From Chitinophagaceae bacterium (GTDB taxonomy: Bacteria > Bacteroidota > Bacteroidia > Chitinophagales > Chitinophagaceae), in contig CANGYW010000002.1 in NCBI GenBank assembly GCA_947458335.1, forward strand, positions 1-41,436: a DNA stretch of 41,436 nt. Reading direction: 5' to 3'. Under the pieces are notes generated by a model, which did not search any database, was not told where the DNA came from, and was given only the letters and a program-made list of their open reading frames with translations. The first letter of the stretch is position 1. Every line of letters starts with the position of its first letter. Positions 10,202 to 18,147 of this stretch are shown here, one piece after another. The translations under genes and the position numbers were made by a program.

Positions 10202-10238
10202 TTTTCTTTGTTCTTTTCTTAAGAAAGTAGTGGTATTG

Positions 10239-10910
10239 CTACGGTTGCCAGTCTATGGGATCAATACCGTTTTTTACCAGGTATTGATTCGCTTCCGAAA
10301 AATGCCGACATCCCAAAAACCCCTGGTGGGCAGATAATGGGGAGGGGTGTGCTGCTTTTAATACCAAATGTTTCTTTTCATCGATCAACACACTTTTCTC
10401 TTTGGCGAATTTTCCCCACAGCATAAAGACCAGCTTTTCTCTTTTTTCGCTTAGTCGGCTGATCACCGTATCGGTAAAGGTGGCCCATCCGATCTGGGCA
10501 TGGCTCATAGGTTCTCCTTGTCGAACGGTAAGGGAGGCGTTCAACAGAAAGACCCCCCGCTGTGCCCAGCGCGTCAGATCTCCTTGCGAAGGCATGGAGA
10601 GACCTACGTCGCTTTGAAGTTCCTTAAAGATATTTAGTAGCGAAGGTGGCAAGGCCACTCCGGCAGGAACAGAGAAGCTGAGTCCATGGGCCTGTCCCGG
10701 TCCATGGTAGGGGTCTTGACCCAATATAACTACTTTGACATTTTGGAAAGGGGTAGCGTCGAAGGCATTGAAAATGAATTTTCCAGAAGGGTAAATAGTC
10801 TTTCCTAGCTGCTTTTCTGTTTTTAGATGATGCACCAATTGCCTAAAATAGGACTTACTGAATTCCTCTTTCAGAACGGCCATCCAAGAGGGCTCGATCG
10901 ATACCTTCAT
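10239..10910 (-). CDS. ung: Uracil-DNA glycosylase
   Basis: VVILGQDPYHGPGQAHGLSFSV, LLNASLTVRQGEPMSH and AAHPSPLSAHQGFLGCRHF motifs. Start set to ATG 10910 because codons upstream in the track ORF contain a TATCTTTG promoter motif. Confidence 0.96.
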   Translation of the reverse strand: MKVSIEPSWMAVLKEEFSKSYFRQLVHHLKTEKQLGKTIYPSGKFIFNAFDATPFQNVKVVILGQDPYHGPGQAHGLSFSVPAGVALPPSLLNIFKELQSDVGLSMPSQGDLTRWAQRGVFLLNASLTVRQGEPMSHAQIGWATFTDTVISRLSEKREKLVFMLWGKFAKEKSVLIDEKKHLVLKAAHPSPLSAHQGFLGCRHFSEANQYLVKNGIDPIDWQP

Positions 10911-10923
10911 CCACTTGTTTTGG

Positions 10924-10931
10924 CAAAGATA
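10924..10931 (-). promoter_or_regulatory. TATCTTTG, candidate -7 element for ung
   Basis: Reverse complement of caaagata, 13 nt upstream of ATG 10910. Confidence 0.5.
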
Positions 10932-10972
10932 AGAGGGGTCTTGCCTGTGCACCGTTTTTAAGTGCTAGGTGT

Positions 10973-11212
10973 CTAGTTTTTGTGATGCTCCAAGTCGTAG
11001 ATCGTTCTATAGTGGTCAATAAATAAATGAAAACAATAATGCACAAACGGCAGCTCGGGCATTTCCATTAAGTAGTTTTTTTCGAGCTCTTCAATGTGAT
11101 GCTCCACGTAGTGATAAAACTGTCGGCCGACCTCGTCTAATTCGGAGGGGCTTATTTGTGTTGGCAAAGGATAAGGGTTTTTATGTCGACAATTTACGTA
11201 TACAATTTTCAA
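10973..11212 (-). CDS. Small hypothetical protein (79 aa)
   Basis: Plausible soluble composition (MKIVYVNCRHKNPYPLPTQISPSELDEVGRQFYHYVEHHIEELEKNY...) filling the gap upstream of ung; starts with TTG; no family recognised. Confidence 0.45.
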   Translation of the reverse strand: MKIVYVNCRHKNPYPLPTQISPSELDEVGRQFYHYVEHHIEELEKNYLMEMPELPFVHYCFHLFIDHYRTIYDLEHHKN

Positions 11213-11421
11213 ATATTTCAGTATTTACACTTAAAATTAAAATTTATTTAAATTATAAGTAATAAGATTTACACCAATTCGAATTATATGTTAGTATGTA
11301 TTTAGCTATTTATTAGCTGTAAATAAAATGTTCTTTGACTGGATTTTGGAAGATCAAACTAATAATTTCAATTGTGTTACTAGCTGGATAAAAAGCGGCC
11401 GATTAAAATTTCGAAGCTTCA

Positions 11422-12084
11422 ATGAAAGTCCTGTTATCTTTCGATACGCATTTACTGGCAGAGGGTATTGCGAAGCTGCTGTTACAGCTATCGGACGGTT
11501 TGCAGTGTGAGCTGGCGCCTCCCGGCACTATGACGACTGAGTGCTTGCTCTCTTCCGATTTCGATCTTTTGCTCCTCGATGCAGATTCCGTCGAGGCTGA
11601 TGCCAGCGCTTTGTTAACAGCGATTAAGAAAAATGCTCCTTCCAAAAAAGTGATCTTTGTTTGCAATAAACTGGAGAATAATGTGCTGAAGGCTTATCGC
11701 AATGGCCTGGATGGTTGTTTCTCAAAAAAAGATAATGCAGAGTCGGTATTGGCGGCGCTATCCAATGTTCTGGACGGCAAGGTGTACGTTCCTCAAAGTA
11801 TTATCATGAATATTCTATACGAAGGGTTTGTTTTTACAGGGTTTGATTATCGATTGAATCTGCTCAGCAGGCGGGAGATGACTGTGCTTGAAAAGATCGC
11901 CGATGGGCATAGCATGAAAGAGGCTGCCCATCAACTCAACTTGTCTGCATCGACTCTCTCTACCCACAAGCAGCGAATTATGAAGAAGCTAGGATTAGCA
12001 GGCGGACAAGAGTTCAATAACTTTATTAGGGCATTTGGCCATATGCAAAAAAGCCCCGCCAAATTTGGCGAGGCTGTAAAGTGA
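11422..12084 (+). CDS. LuxR-type response regulator with atypical receiver domain
   Basis: C-terminal LuxR HTH LLSRREMTVLEKIADGHSMKEAAHQLNLSASTLSTHKQRIMKKLGL; N-terminal receiver-like region with FDLLLLDAD. Confidence 0.85.
   Translation: MKVLLSFDTHLLAEGIAKLLLQLSDGLQCELAPPGTMTTECLLSSDFDLLLLDADSVEADASALLTAIKKNAPSKKVIFVCNKLENNVLKAYRNGLDGCFSKKDNAESVLAALSNVLDGKVYVPQSIIMNILYEGFVFTGFDYRLNLLSRREMTVLEKIADGHSMKEAAHQLNLSASTLSTHKQRIMKKLGLAGGQEFNNFIRAFGHMQKSPAKFGEAVK
12047..12075 (-). terminator. Rho-independent terminator for tRNA-Arg, inside the 3' coding end of the LuxR regulator
   Basis: Minus strand reads AGCCTCGCCAAATTTGGCGGGGCTTTTTT: near-perfect inverted repeat (12052-12075) followed by a T run (plus-strand A run 12047-12052), just downstream of the tRNA 3' end. 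Confidence 0.8.
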
Positions 12085-12155
12085 TCCGGATTGGATTCAA
12101 ACCAATGACCTGCTGCTTAGAAGGCAGCTGCTCTATTCAACTGAGCTACCGGACC
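12082..12155 (-). tRNA. tRNA-Arg (anticodon TCT)
   Basis: Reverse complement GGTCCGGTAGCTCAGTTGAATAGAGCAGCTGCCTTCTAAGCAGCAGGTCATTGGTTTGAATCCAATCCGGATCA folds as a cloverleaf: acceptor GGTCCGG/CCGGATC, anticodon stem GCTGC/GCAGC with loop CTTCTAA, T stem ATTGG/CCAAT. CCA not encoded. Confidence 0.95.
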
Positions 12156-12180
12156 AGTACCTCTATCTTATAGGGTTGCG

Positions 12181-12212
12181 CAAAGTTACATTTCTTTAAC
12201 TTGCGGAACAAA
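12181..12212 (-). promoter_or_regulatory. Bacteroidetes-type promoter for tRNA-Arg: TTTG-N20-TAACTTTG
   Basis: Minus strand TTTG (12209-12212), 20-nt spacer, TAACTTTG (12181-12188), 26 nt upstream of the tRNA 5' end. Confidence 0.75.
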
Positions 12213-12220
12213 CCGCTATC

Positions 12221-13801
12221 ATGTCTGCTGTCTTTTATTATGGTGCTGATTCGCTTTCTGTAGCCTCAGCCCTTGCTATTGCCAAGGGGGCTTGTAAGGG
12301 TAAAATCAGTCAAGATACAGCCATTCGGGTCAAGCGTTCTCAATCGGATGTGGAACATATCGTTTCTTCGGGAAAAACAGTATATGGTATCAATACTGGT
12401 TTTGGTATTCTGGCTAATACGGCTATTTCTGAATCCGATACAGCTACTCTACAACATAAGATATTGCAAAGTCATAGTGTGGGTGTGGGCGAGCCATTAC
12501 CTCTCGAAGTAGCCAAGTTGATGCTAATTACCAAGGCGCATGCACTTGCCAAGGGCTACAGTGGTATTCGCCTTTCAACGCTAGAGCGAATAGTTTGGCA
12601 CATCGACAATAATGTAATTCCTGTGGTGCCTGAAAAGGGTAGTGTGGGGGCTTCGGGTGATCTGTCTCCGCTTGCGCATCTTTTTTTGCCACTCATCGGA
12701 CTTGGCGAAGTGCTGGTACCCGGCGCAAAGGAGGGGAGTTACGAGCGGATGACGGCCGCAGATTACCTCTCGGCCAAGGGCGTCGATCCCCTTTCGTTAG
12801 GTCCAAAAGAGGGGCTGGCGCTTATTAATGGAACCCAATTTATTTTATCATTTGCAATTAAGTCAGTACAACGTTTACACAACTGCCTAGAAGCGGCCGA
12901 TATTATTGGTGCCATGAGCCTCGAAGCGCTTACAGGTACCAAAACACCGTTTGATGCCCGGCTGCACGCACTGCGGCCATATGCTGGAAACCAATTAGTG
13001 GCACAAAGACTTCGGGTGTTGCTTCAAGATTCGGCCATCATGGAGAGTCATGTGGATTGTGGTCGCGTGCAAGATCCTTATTCGTTGCGGTGCATGCCGC
13101 AGGTTCATGGCGCTTCTCGCAATAGCTGGTTGCACCTGGCCGAACTAACACAGATCGAGTTGAATTCGGTAACAGATAACCCCGTGTTGCTAGAGGGCGG
13201 TGAGTCGGTTAGTGGTGGTAATTTTCATGGACAGCCGCTGGCCATACCACTCGATTATGCGAGTGTGGCGGCCGCTGAGCTGGGAAATATCAGTGATCGT
13301 CGTTGCTATTTATTACTAGAGGGAAAATGGGGCCTGCCTGTGCTATTGATGAACAATGTGGGCCTGAATAGCGGATTTATGATTCCTCAGTATACGACGG
13401 CGGCCCTGGTTACCGAAAATAAAACGCTTTGTTTTCCGGCTAGCGCCGACAGTATTCCCACCTCGCTGGGGCAAGAAGATCACGTGTCGATGGGTAGTAT
13501 CAGTGGCAGGAAGCTTGGGCAGATTATCGATAATTTGGAGTATATATTGGCTATCGAATTGTTATCGGCAGCTCAGGCCATTGAGTTTAGAAGACCGTTG
13601 AGGAGTTCATCAATTTTAGAATTTGCCCATTCTTACGTGCGCGATCATGTAAGTTTTGCAGAGGAGGATCGAATATTTTCTTTGGATGTTGAGCGAGTAG
13701 CTTCTTTGCTGCGCTCTTTTGATTTTGTAGAAAAGATTAGTCAATTCGCCATTGCCGAAGGGCGACCCTTAAATAAGGGATATGAGCAATTCGGGCTTTG
13801 A
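12221..13801 (+). CDS. hutH: Histidine ammonia-lyase
   Basis: 526 aa; MIO-forming motif GSVGASGDLSPLAHL, YGINTGFG, QEDHVSMGSISGRK. Confidence 0.96.
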   Translation: MSAVFYYGADSLSVASALAIAKGACKGKISQDTAIRVKRSQSDVEHIVSSGKTVYGINTGFGILANTAISESDTATLQHKILQSHSVGVGEPLPLEVAKLMLITKAHALAKGYSGIRLSTLERIVWHIDNNVIPVVPEKGSVGASGDLSPLAHLFLPLIGLGEVLVPGAKEGSYERMTAADYLSAKGVDPLSLGPKEGLALINGTQFILSFAIKSVQRLHNCLEAADIIGAMSLEALTGTKTPFDARLHALRPYAGNQLVAQRLRVLLQDSAIMESHVDCGRVQDPYSLRCMPQVHGASRNSWLHLAELTQIELNSVTDNPVLLEGGESVSGGNFHGQPLAIPLDYASVAAAELGNISDRRCYLLLEGKWGLPVLLMNNVGLNSGFMIPQYTTAALVTENKTLCFPASADSIPTSLGQEDHVSMGSISGRKLGQIIDNLEYILAIELLSAAQAIEFRRPLRSSSILEFAHSYVRDHVSFAEEDRIFSLDVERVASLLRSFDFVEKISQFAIAEGRPLNKGYEQFGL

Positions 13802-13823
13802 GCCAGCTCTTCAATTCGATTAA

Positions 13824-14540
13824 TTACTCATGTAAGCTGTAATCAGCGGTTTCTAATGCCAGCTGAACCATGGGAAGTAGTGCCTTTTCGCGCTGTTCGG
13901 GGCTAATCTTTTGTTTGGCAGCGATCAGGTCAGAAACGGTGAGTAAGCAAGCCGCCTTCTTTCCACAGTGTTTGGCATTGGCAAAAAGGGCAAATGACTC
14001 CATCTCTACCGCCAGGCAGTTGTGTTGCATGGCCAGGGGCGAGAATCCTTCTTGGTTCGAGTAAAATACATCGCTGGAGTGAATGGCCCCGCAGCGCAAG
14101 GGCCATGATTTTTTTGCTGATACCTTATTGATAGTTTCAAAAATATCTCCTTGATTGCTTATCACCGATTCTTTTATTCCCCAGGCATATAGGGCAAATG
14201 TCGATTCACTTACCGCTTCTTTTACGTTGATCAAGTCAAAAAGTTGCAGTTCGGGATCATAGGCTCCACATGTGCCAATTCGGATAATCGTGTCTACATT
14301 ATACTCCGTGTAAAGTTCATAGGAGTAAATGCCAATCGAGGGACAACCCATGCCGCTGGCGCCCACACTAATTTGTTTATTTTGATAAATCCCGGTATAG
14401 AATAAGCAATTACGGGTTTCGCTCACCAGGCGGGGTGACGATAAAAACTCACTGGCAATGAACTTTGCTCTCAACGGATCTCCTGAAAGCAAGACAAGAG
14501 GGGCTATTTCGCCAGGTCTGGCACTAATGTGTATGCTCAT
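13824..14540 (-). CDS. Nucleoside phosphorylase (DeoD/Udp type)
   Basis: LLSGDPLRAKFIASEFL, SVGASGMGCPSIGIYSYEL, IIRIGTCGAYDP, CLAVEMESFALFANA. Confidence 0.88.
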   Translation of the reverse strand: MSIHISARPGEIAPLVLLSGDPLRAKFIASEFLSSPRLVSETRNCLFYTGIYQNKQISVGASGMGCPSIGIYSYELYTEYNVDTIIRIGTCGAYDPELQLFDLINVKEAVSESTFALYAWGIKESVISNQGDIFETINKVSAKKSWPLRCGAIHSSDVFYSNQEGFSPLAMQHNCLAVEMESFALFANAKHCGKKAACLLTVSDLIAAKQKISPEQREKALLPMVQLALETADYSLHE

Positions 14541-14566
14541 GGTGAAGTCTTCAGCGACAAGATATG

Positions 14567-14574
14567 TATTTTTG
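14567..14574 (+). promoter_or_regulatory. TATTTTTG, candidate -7 element for hutU
   Basis: TAnnTTTG match 22 nt upstream of ATG 14597; lies inside the N-terminal extension of the track ORF (start 14564). Confidence 0.5.
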
Positions 14575-14596
14575 CCCTGCGATAAAAAAGCTTGCC

Positions 14597-16291
14597 ATGA
14601 TAACAGCGACTCACACTTCTCAGCTTCCCTTTAAAACACCAACCGGCTCTACTCTCCACTGTAAGGGCTGGGTACAGGAGGCAGCCCTTAGGATGCTGCT
14701 CAATAATTTAGATCCTGCTGTGGCTGAGAGACCCGAAGACCTGATCGTTTATGGTGGGAGAGGAAAGGCTGCGCGCAACCCAGAGGCGCTACAAAATATA
14801 ATTCGTTCGCTATTGGTGTTAGAAGAAGATGAGTCGTTACTAATTCAGAGTGGAAAACCCGTAGCCATTCTTAAGACGCATCCAGATGCGCCTCGCGTTT
14901 TGCTTAGTAACTCACAATTAGTTCCTAACTGGGCTACCTGGAGTCATTTTGATGAATTGGAAAAAAAGGGCTTGATGATGTACGGGCAAATGACCGCGGG
15001 CAGCTGGATCTATATCGGTTCTCAGGGTATTGTACAAGGTACTTACGAGACATATGCCGCTGCTGCCGATAAACACTTTGGAGGATCCTTAAAGGGTACC
15101 CTTAATGTTACGGCCGGTTTGGGGGGAATGGGAGGGGCTCAGCCACTGGCCATTACCATGAACGAGGGGGTAGCATTGGTAGCCGAAGTAGAGGAGTGGC
15201 GCATTGATAAACGAGTCGAGACCCGATACCTAGACGAAAAATTCACAGACATCGACCTGGCTATTGAAATGGCCTTGCAGTACAAGGCCAAGGGGCAGGC
15301 ACGAAGCATCGGCGTACTTTGTAATGCCATTGAATTGTTGGAGCGGCTCATTCAAAAAAATATTATTCCAGATACGCTTACCGATCAGACCAGTGCCCAT
15401 GACCCTTTGGTGGGATACTGGCCTCATCAATTGTCTTATCAAGATGCCCACTCTCTTCGTGAAAAAGACCCTGATGCTTATACTAAGCTGGCGTATCATT
15501 CCATGTATCATCATGTTTCACTAATGGTAGAATTGATGAAGCGTGGTGCTGTTACTTTCGATTACGGTAATAACATTAGGGCACGTGCAAAGGAGTACCA
15601 ACAAAAATATTTATCGGGCGATGCCCTTGATTGTTTTGCGTTTCCCGGGTTTGTCCCGGCTTACATTCGTCCGCTTTTTTGTGAAGGTAAAGGACCCTTT
15701 CGTTGGGCAGCGCTTAGCGGAGATCCTGCCGATATTGCAGTTACCGACGAGTTGATCTTATCGTTATTTCCCGAAAACAAAGGGCTTATCCGTTGGATGA
15801 AAATGGCTAAAGAGAAAATTGCTTTTCAGGGATTACCGGCTCGTATCTGTTGGCTGGGGCAGGGTGAGAGAGAAAAAGCAGGGCTCGCCTTTAATCAATT
15901 GGTTCGTGCCGGAAAAGTAAAAGCCCCCATCGTCATTGGCCGAGACCATCTTGATACCGGTAGTGTAGCCAGTCCCAACCGCGAAACAGAAGCTATGCTC
16001 GATGGCAGTGATGCTGTAGCTGATTGGCCTGTATTAAATGCGCTTGTTAATGCTGCCGCTGGTGCCAGTTGGGTGAGCCTACATCATGGCGGTGGCGTGG
16101 GTATGGGCTATAGTATTCATTCTGGCATGGTGATTGTGGCCGATGGTACTCCACAGGCCGAAGCTCGGTTATCGAGGGTGCTTCGCAACGATCCGGGTAT
16201 GGGCGTTATTCGCCATGCCGATGCAGGCTATGATGTGGCTAAAAAGGTGGCCATCGAAAAGGGGTTAGATCTCTTGAGTAAGTTAGGTTAA
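14597..16291 (+). CDS. hutU: Urocanate hydratase
   Basis: [67 protein letters not shown] motifs; start ATG 14597 ([17 protein letters not shown]). Confidence 0.95.
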   Translation: MITATHTSQLPFKTPTGSTLHCKGWVQEAALRMLLNNLDPAVAERPEDLIVYGGRGKAARNPEALQNIIRSLLVLEEDESLLIQSGKPVAILKTHPDAPRVLLSNSQLVPNWATWSHFDELEKKGLMMYGQMTAGSWIYIGSQGIVQGTYETYAAAADKHFGGSLKGTLNVTAGLGGMGGAQPLAITMNEGVALVAEVEEWRIDKRVETRYLDEKFTDIDLAIEMALQYKAKGQARSIGVLCNAIELLERLIQKNIIPDTLTDQTSAHDPLVGYWPHQLSYQDAHSLREKDPDAYTKLAYHSMYHHVSLMVELMKRGAVTFDYGNNIRARAKEYQQKYLSGDALDCFAFPGFVPAYIRPLFCEGKGPFRWAALSGDPADIAVTDELILSLFPENKGLIRWMKMAKEKIAFQGLPARICWLGQGEREKAGLAFNQLVRAGKVKAPIVIGRDHLDTGSVASPNRETEAMLDGSDAVADWPVLNALVNAAAGASWVSLHHGGGVGMGYSIHSGMVIVADGTPQAEARLSRVLRNDPGMGVIRHADAGYDVAKKVAIEKGLDLLSKLG

Positions 16292-16354
16292 GCTCACTAT
16301 TGAAGCTTATTGTTTGCGCCTTTCGCGTTGGCCCGCATAATTTTTCAGCACTCT

Positions 16355-16993
16355 CTAGCTTCCGAGATGTCTAGGTTGCTGGTCGGGTTTGGCATAGGAG
16401 AAGCGACTAACTAGAGTGGTCTTGTAATATCCATCAAGACCTAATGAAGCCAGGCTACCTACATTTTGAAGATCTACAAATCCGTCTGTTTGTACCGCAA
16501 CGGTGGGTACATAGATGTTTTTTATGGCTCCCACTACCAGAAAAGTATTGTTCTTTTTTAATGGGATGATCTCTTGCAACTCCAGTGAATAGCGCACTTT
16601 ACTTTCTTTTACATAGGGAGCTTTGCAATCTTCTGTCCACAGGGGAGTAAGACCTGTTTTTTCGAACTCACTCTCACCACTGCCGTACTTGGCACTGGTC
16701 TGGTGCGCTCTCTCTACAAATTCTTCGTGTATGTGATTGATCGTGTAACAGTGTGTATTTTCGATATTGGCCAGTGTATGGGGTGTGGCCTCACGCGGGC
16801 GATTGATAAACCCAATTAGTGCAGGATCGGCACCCAGGTGGACAATATTACTAAAGACAGCAAGGTTAGGGTTATTGTCAGCGTCTACTGTCCCTATCAG
16901 ACTTACCGATTTAAAGCCGCTGATAGAGTTGATAAAGTTTCCGCGGTAAAATCTGTCCCAACTTTTAACCTCTTCTATGGTATAATGTCTCAT
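16355..16993 (-). CDS. Flavin reductase family protein (flavoredoxin-like)
   Basis: FINSISGFKSVSLIGTVDADNNPNLAVFSNIVHLGADPALIGFINRP is typical of FMN-binding flavin-reductase-like domains; ATG 16993 preferred over TTG 16996. Confidence 0.85.
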   Translation of the reverse strand: MRHYTIEEVKSWDRFYRGNFINSISGFKSVSLIGTVDADNNPNLAVFSNIVHLGADPALIGFINRPREATPHTLANIENTHCYTINHIHEEFVERAHQTSAKYGSGESEFEKTGLTPLWTEDCKAPYVKESKVRYSLELQEIIPLKKNNTFLVVGAIKNIYVPTVAVQTDGFVDLQNVGSLASLGLDGYYKTTLVSRFSYAKPDQQPRHLGS

Positions 16994-17041
16994 CAAGAGT
17001 GTTCAACAAGATTGTTGAAAAAAGGTTAAATAATTAACGCG

Positions 17042-17049
17042 TATTTTTG
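17042..17049 (+). promoter_or_regulatory. TATTTTTG, candidate -7 element for ABC ATPase gene
   Basis: TAnnTTTG match ending 4 nt before ATG 17054; TTG at 17015-17017 is a possible distant -33 element (24-nt spacer). Confidence 0.4.
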
Positions 17050-17053
17050 AAAT

Positions 17054-18031
17054 ATGAGCTGGTTGGTTGTAAATCAAGTTTTTAAACAAATGCAGACAAG
17101 GGTAGTGCTGGATGCTGTTAGTTTTGATCTGGCTATCGGACAACGGATAGGGATTGCAGGCGAAACAGGAGCCGGTAAGTCATCCTTATTGAAAATAATG
17201 GGGGGGCTGCTACAGCCAGACAGTGGCGAAGTCTTTTTTGAGGATAAGCGAGTGCTGGGCCCTGAGGAGCAGTTATTGCCCGGTCATCCTGCCATTGCCT
17301 ATCTCAGTCAACATTTTGAGTTATTAAATCATTATCGGGTCGAAGAGTTTTTGGCACTGACCTCTACACTAGATCGTAGCGAGGAAAAAAAATTATATGC
17401 ACTGTGCGGGATCGAATCGTTGTTACAACGAAAGACCACGCAACTCTCCGGGGGAGAGCGACAGCGGGTGGCGCTGGCGGCTGCCCTTGGAAAAAAGCCA
17501 CGGTTGTTGCTTTTGGATGAGCCTTTTTCTAATCTTGATACGGCACAAAAAGAACGGATAAAAGAAGTATTGGTCGAAATTGAGAAAAAGACCAGGCTTA
17601 CTGCGTTGATCGTATCTCACGATGCGGCCGATCTACTTTCTTGGGCGGATAAGATTATTCTGATGCAGTACGGACAAATTGTTCAGCAGGGCTTACCCTT
17701 TGCACTGTACTTGCATCCGATCAACGCCTACTGTGCTGGATTACTTGGACCGTACACCCAAGTGCCCGGTGACTGGTTGACTGCATTGGCCGGTAAGCAC
17801 AACGTTTCTGTCAGTAAAGATGTCTTTTTAAGGCCCGAACAATTACAGATTAGCCTGCAAACCATAAATCTGCCATCCTCCTTGGCAACTATTGCCAATG
17901 TTTCTTTTATGGGGTCGCATTACTTGATTCAGTTATGGTGTAACGGACAACTGGTCAAAGTTGCTACCCGATTACAGCACTTACAAAAAGGTCAACAGGT
18001 TACTGTTCGAATTCGGGAGTGGGTTTGGTAA
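17054..18031 (+). CDS. ABC transporter ATP-binding protein (PotA/CysA-like, with TOBE-like C-terminus)
   Basis: Walker A GETGAGKSS, signature LSGGERQRVALAAAL, Walker B LLLLDEPFSNLD, then FLRPEQL...VSFMGSHYLIQLWCNGQLVKVATRL. Confidence 0.88.
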   Translation: MSWLVVNQVFKQMQTRVVLDAVSFDLAIGQRIGIAGETGAGKSSLLKIMGGLLQPDSGEVFFEDKRVLGPEEQLLPGHPAIAYLSQHFELLNHYRVEEFLALTSTLDRSEEKKLYALCGIESLLQRKTTQLSGGERQRVALAAALGKKPRLLLLDEPFSNLDTAQKERIKEVLVEIEKKTRLTALIVSHDAADLLSWADKIILMQYGQIVQQGLPFALYLHPINAYCAGLLGPYTQVPGDWLTALAGKHNVSVSKDVFLRPEQLQISLQTINLPSSLATIANVSFMGSHYLIQLWCNGQLVKVATRLQHLQKGQQVTVRIREWVW

Positions 18032-18147
18032 ATCTTCCCACAATTTTACGTTTTTCATGTGCATAACTGTGGCCGCACCGCCTTTTAAATTCTGCTCTTT
18101 TCCCGTTAAATTCGCGGCAGGCTTTTCCCTATTTAAATTGATGTATT

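Noticed and set aside
10215-10226. TTTCTTAAGAAA palindrome between lptD and ung
   Set aside because: Short AT-rich palindrome in a convergent gap; too weak to call a terminator or operator.
11328-11510. 60-aa plus-strand ORF overlapping the LuxR start
   Set aside because: Different frame from the well-supported LuxR gene, no recognisable protein features; a uORF cannot be excluded but is unsupported.
17002-17019. TTCAACA-AGAT-TGTTGAA inverted repeat between flavin reductase and ABC ATPase genes
   Set aside because: Short AT-rich hairpin; could be an operator, but no second copy or associated regulator was seen, so not called.
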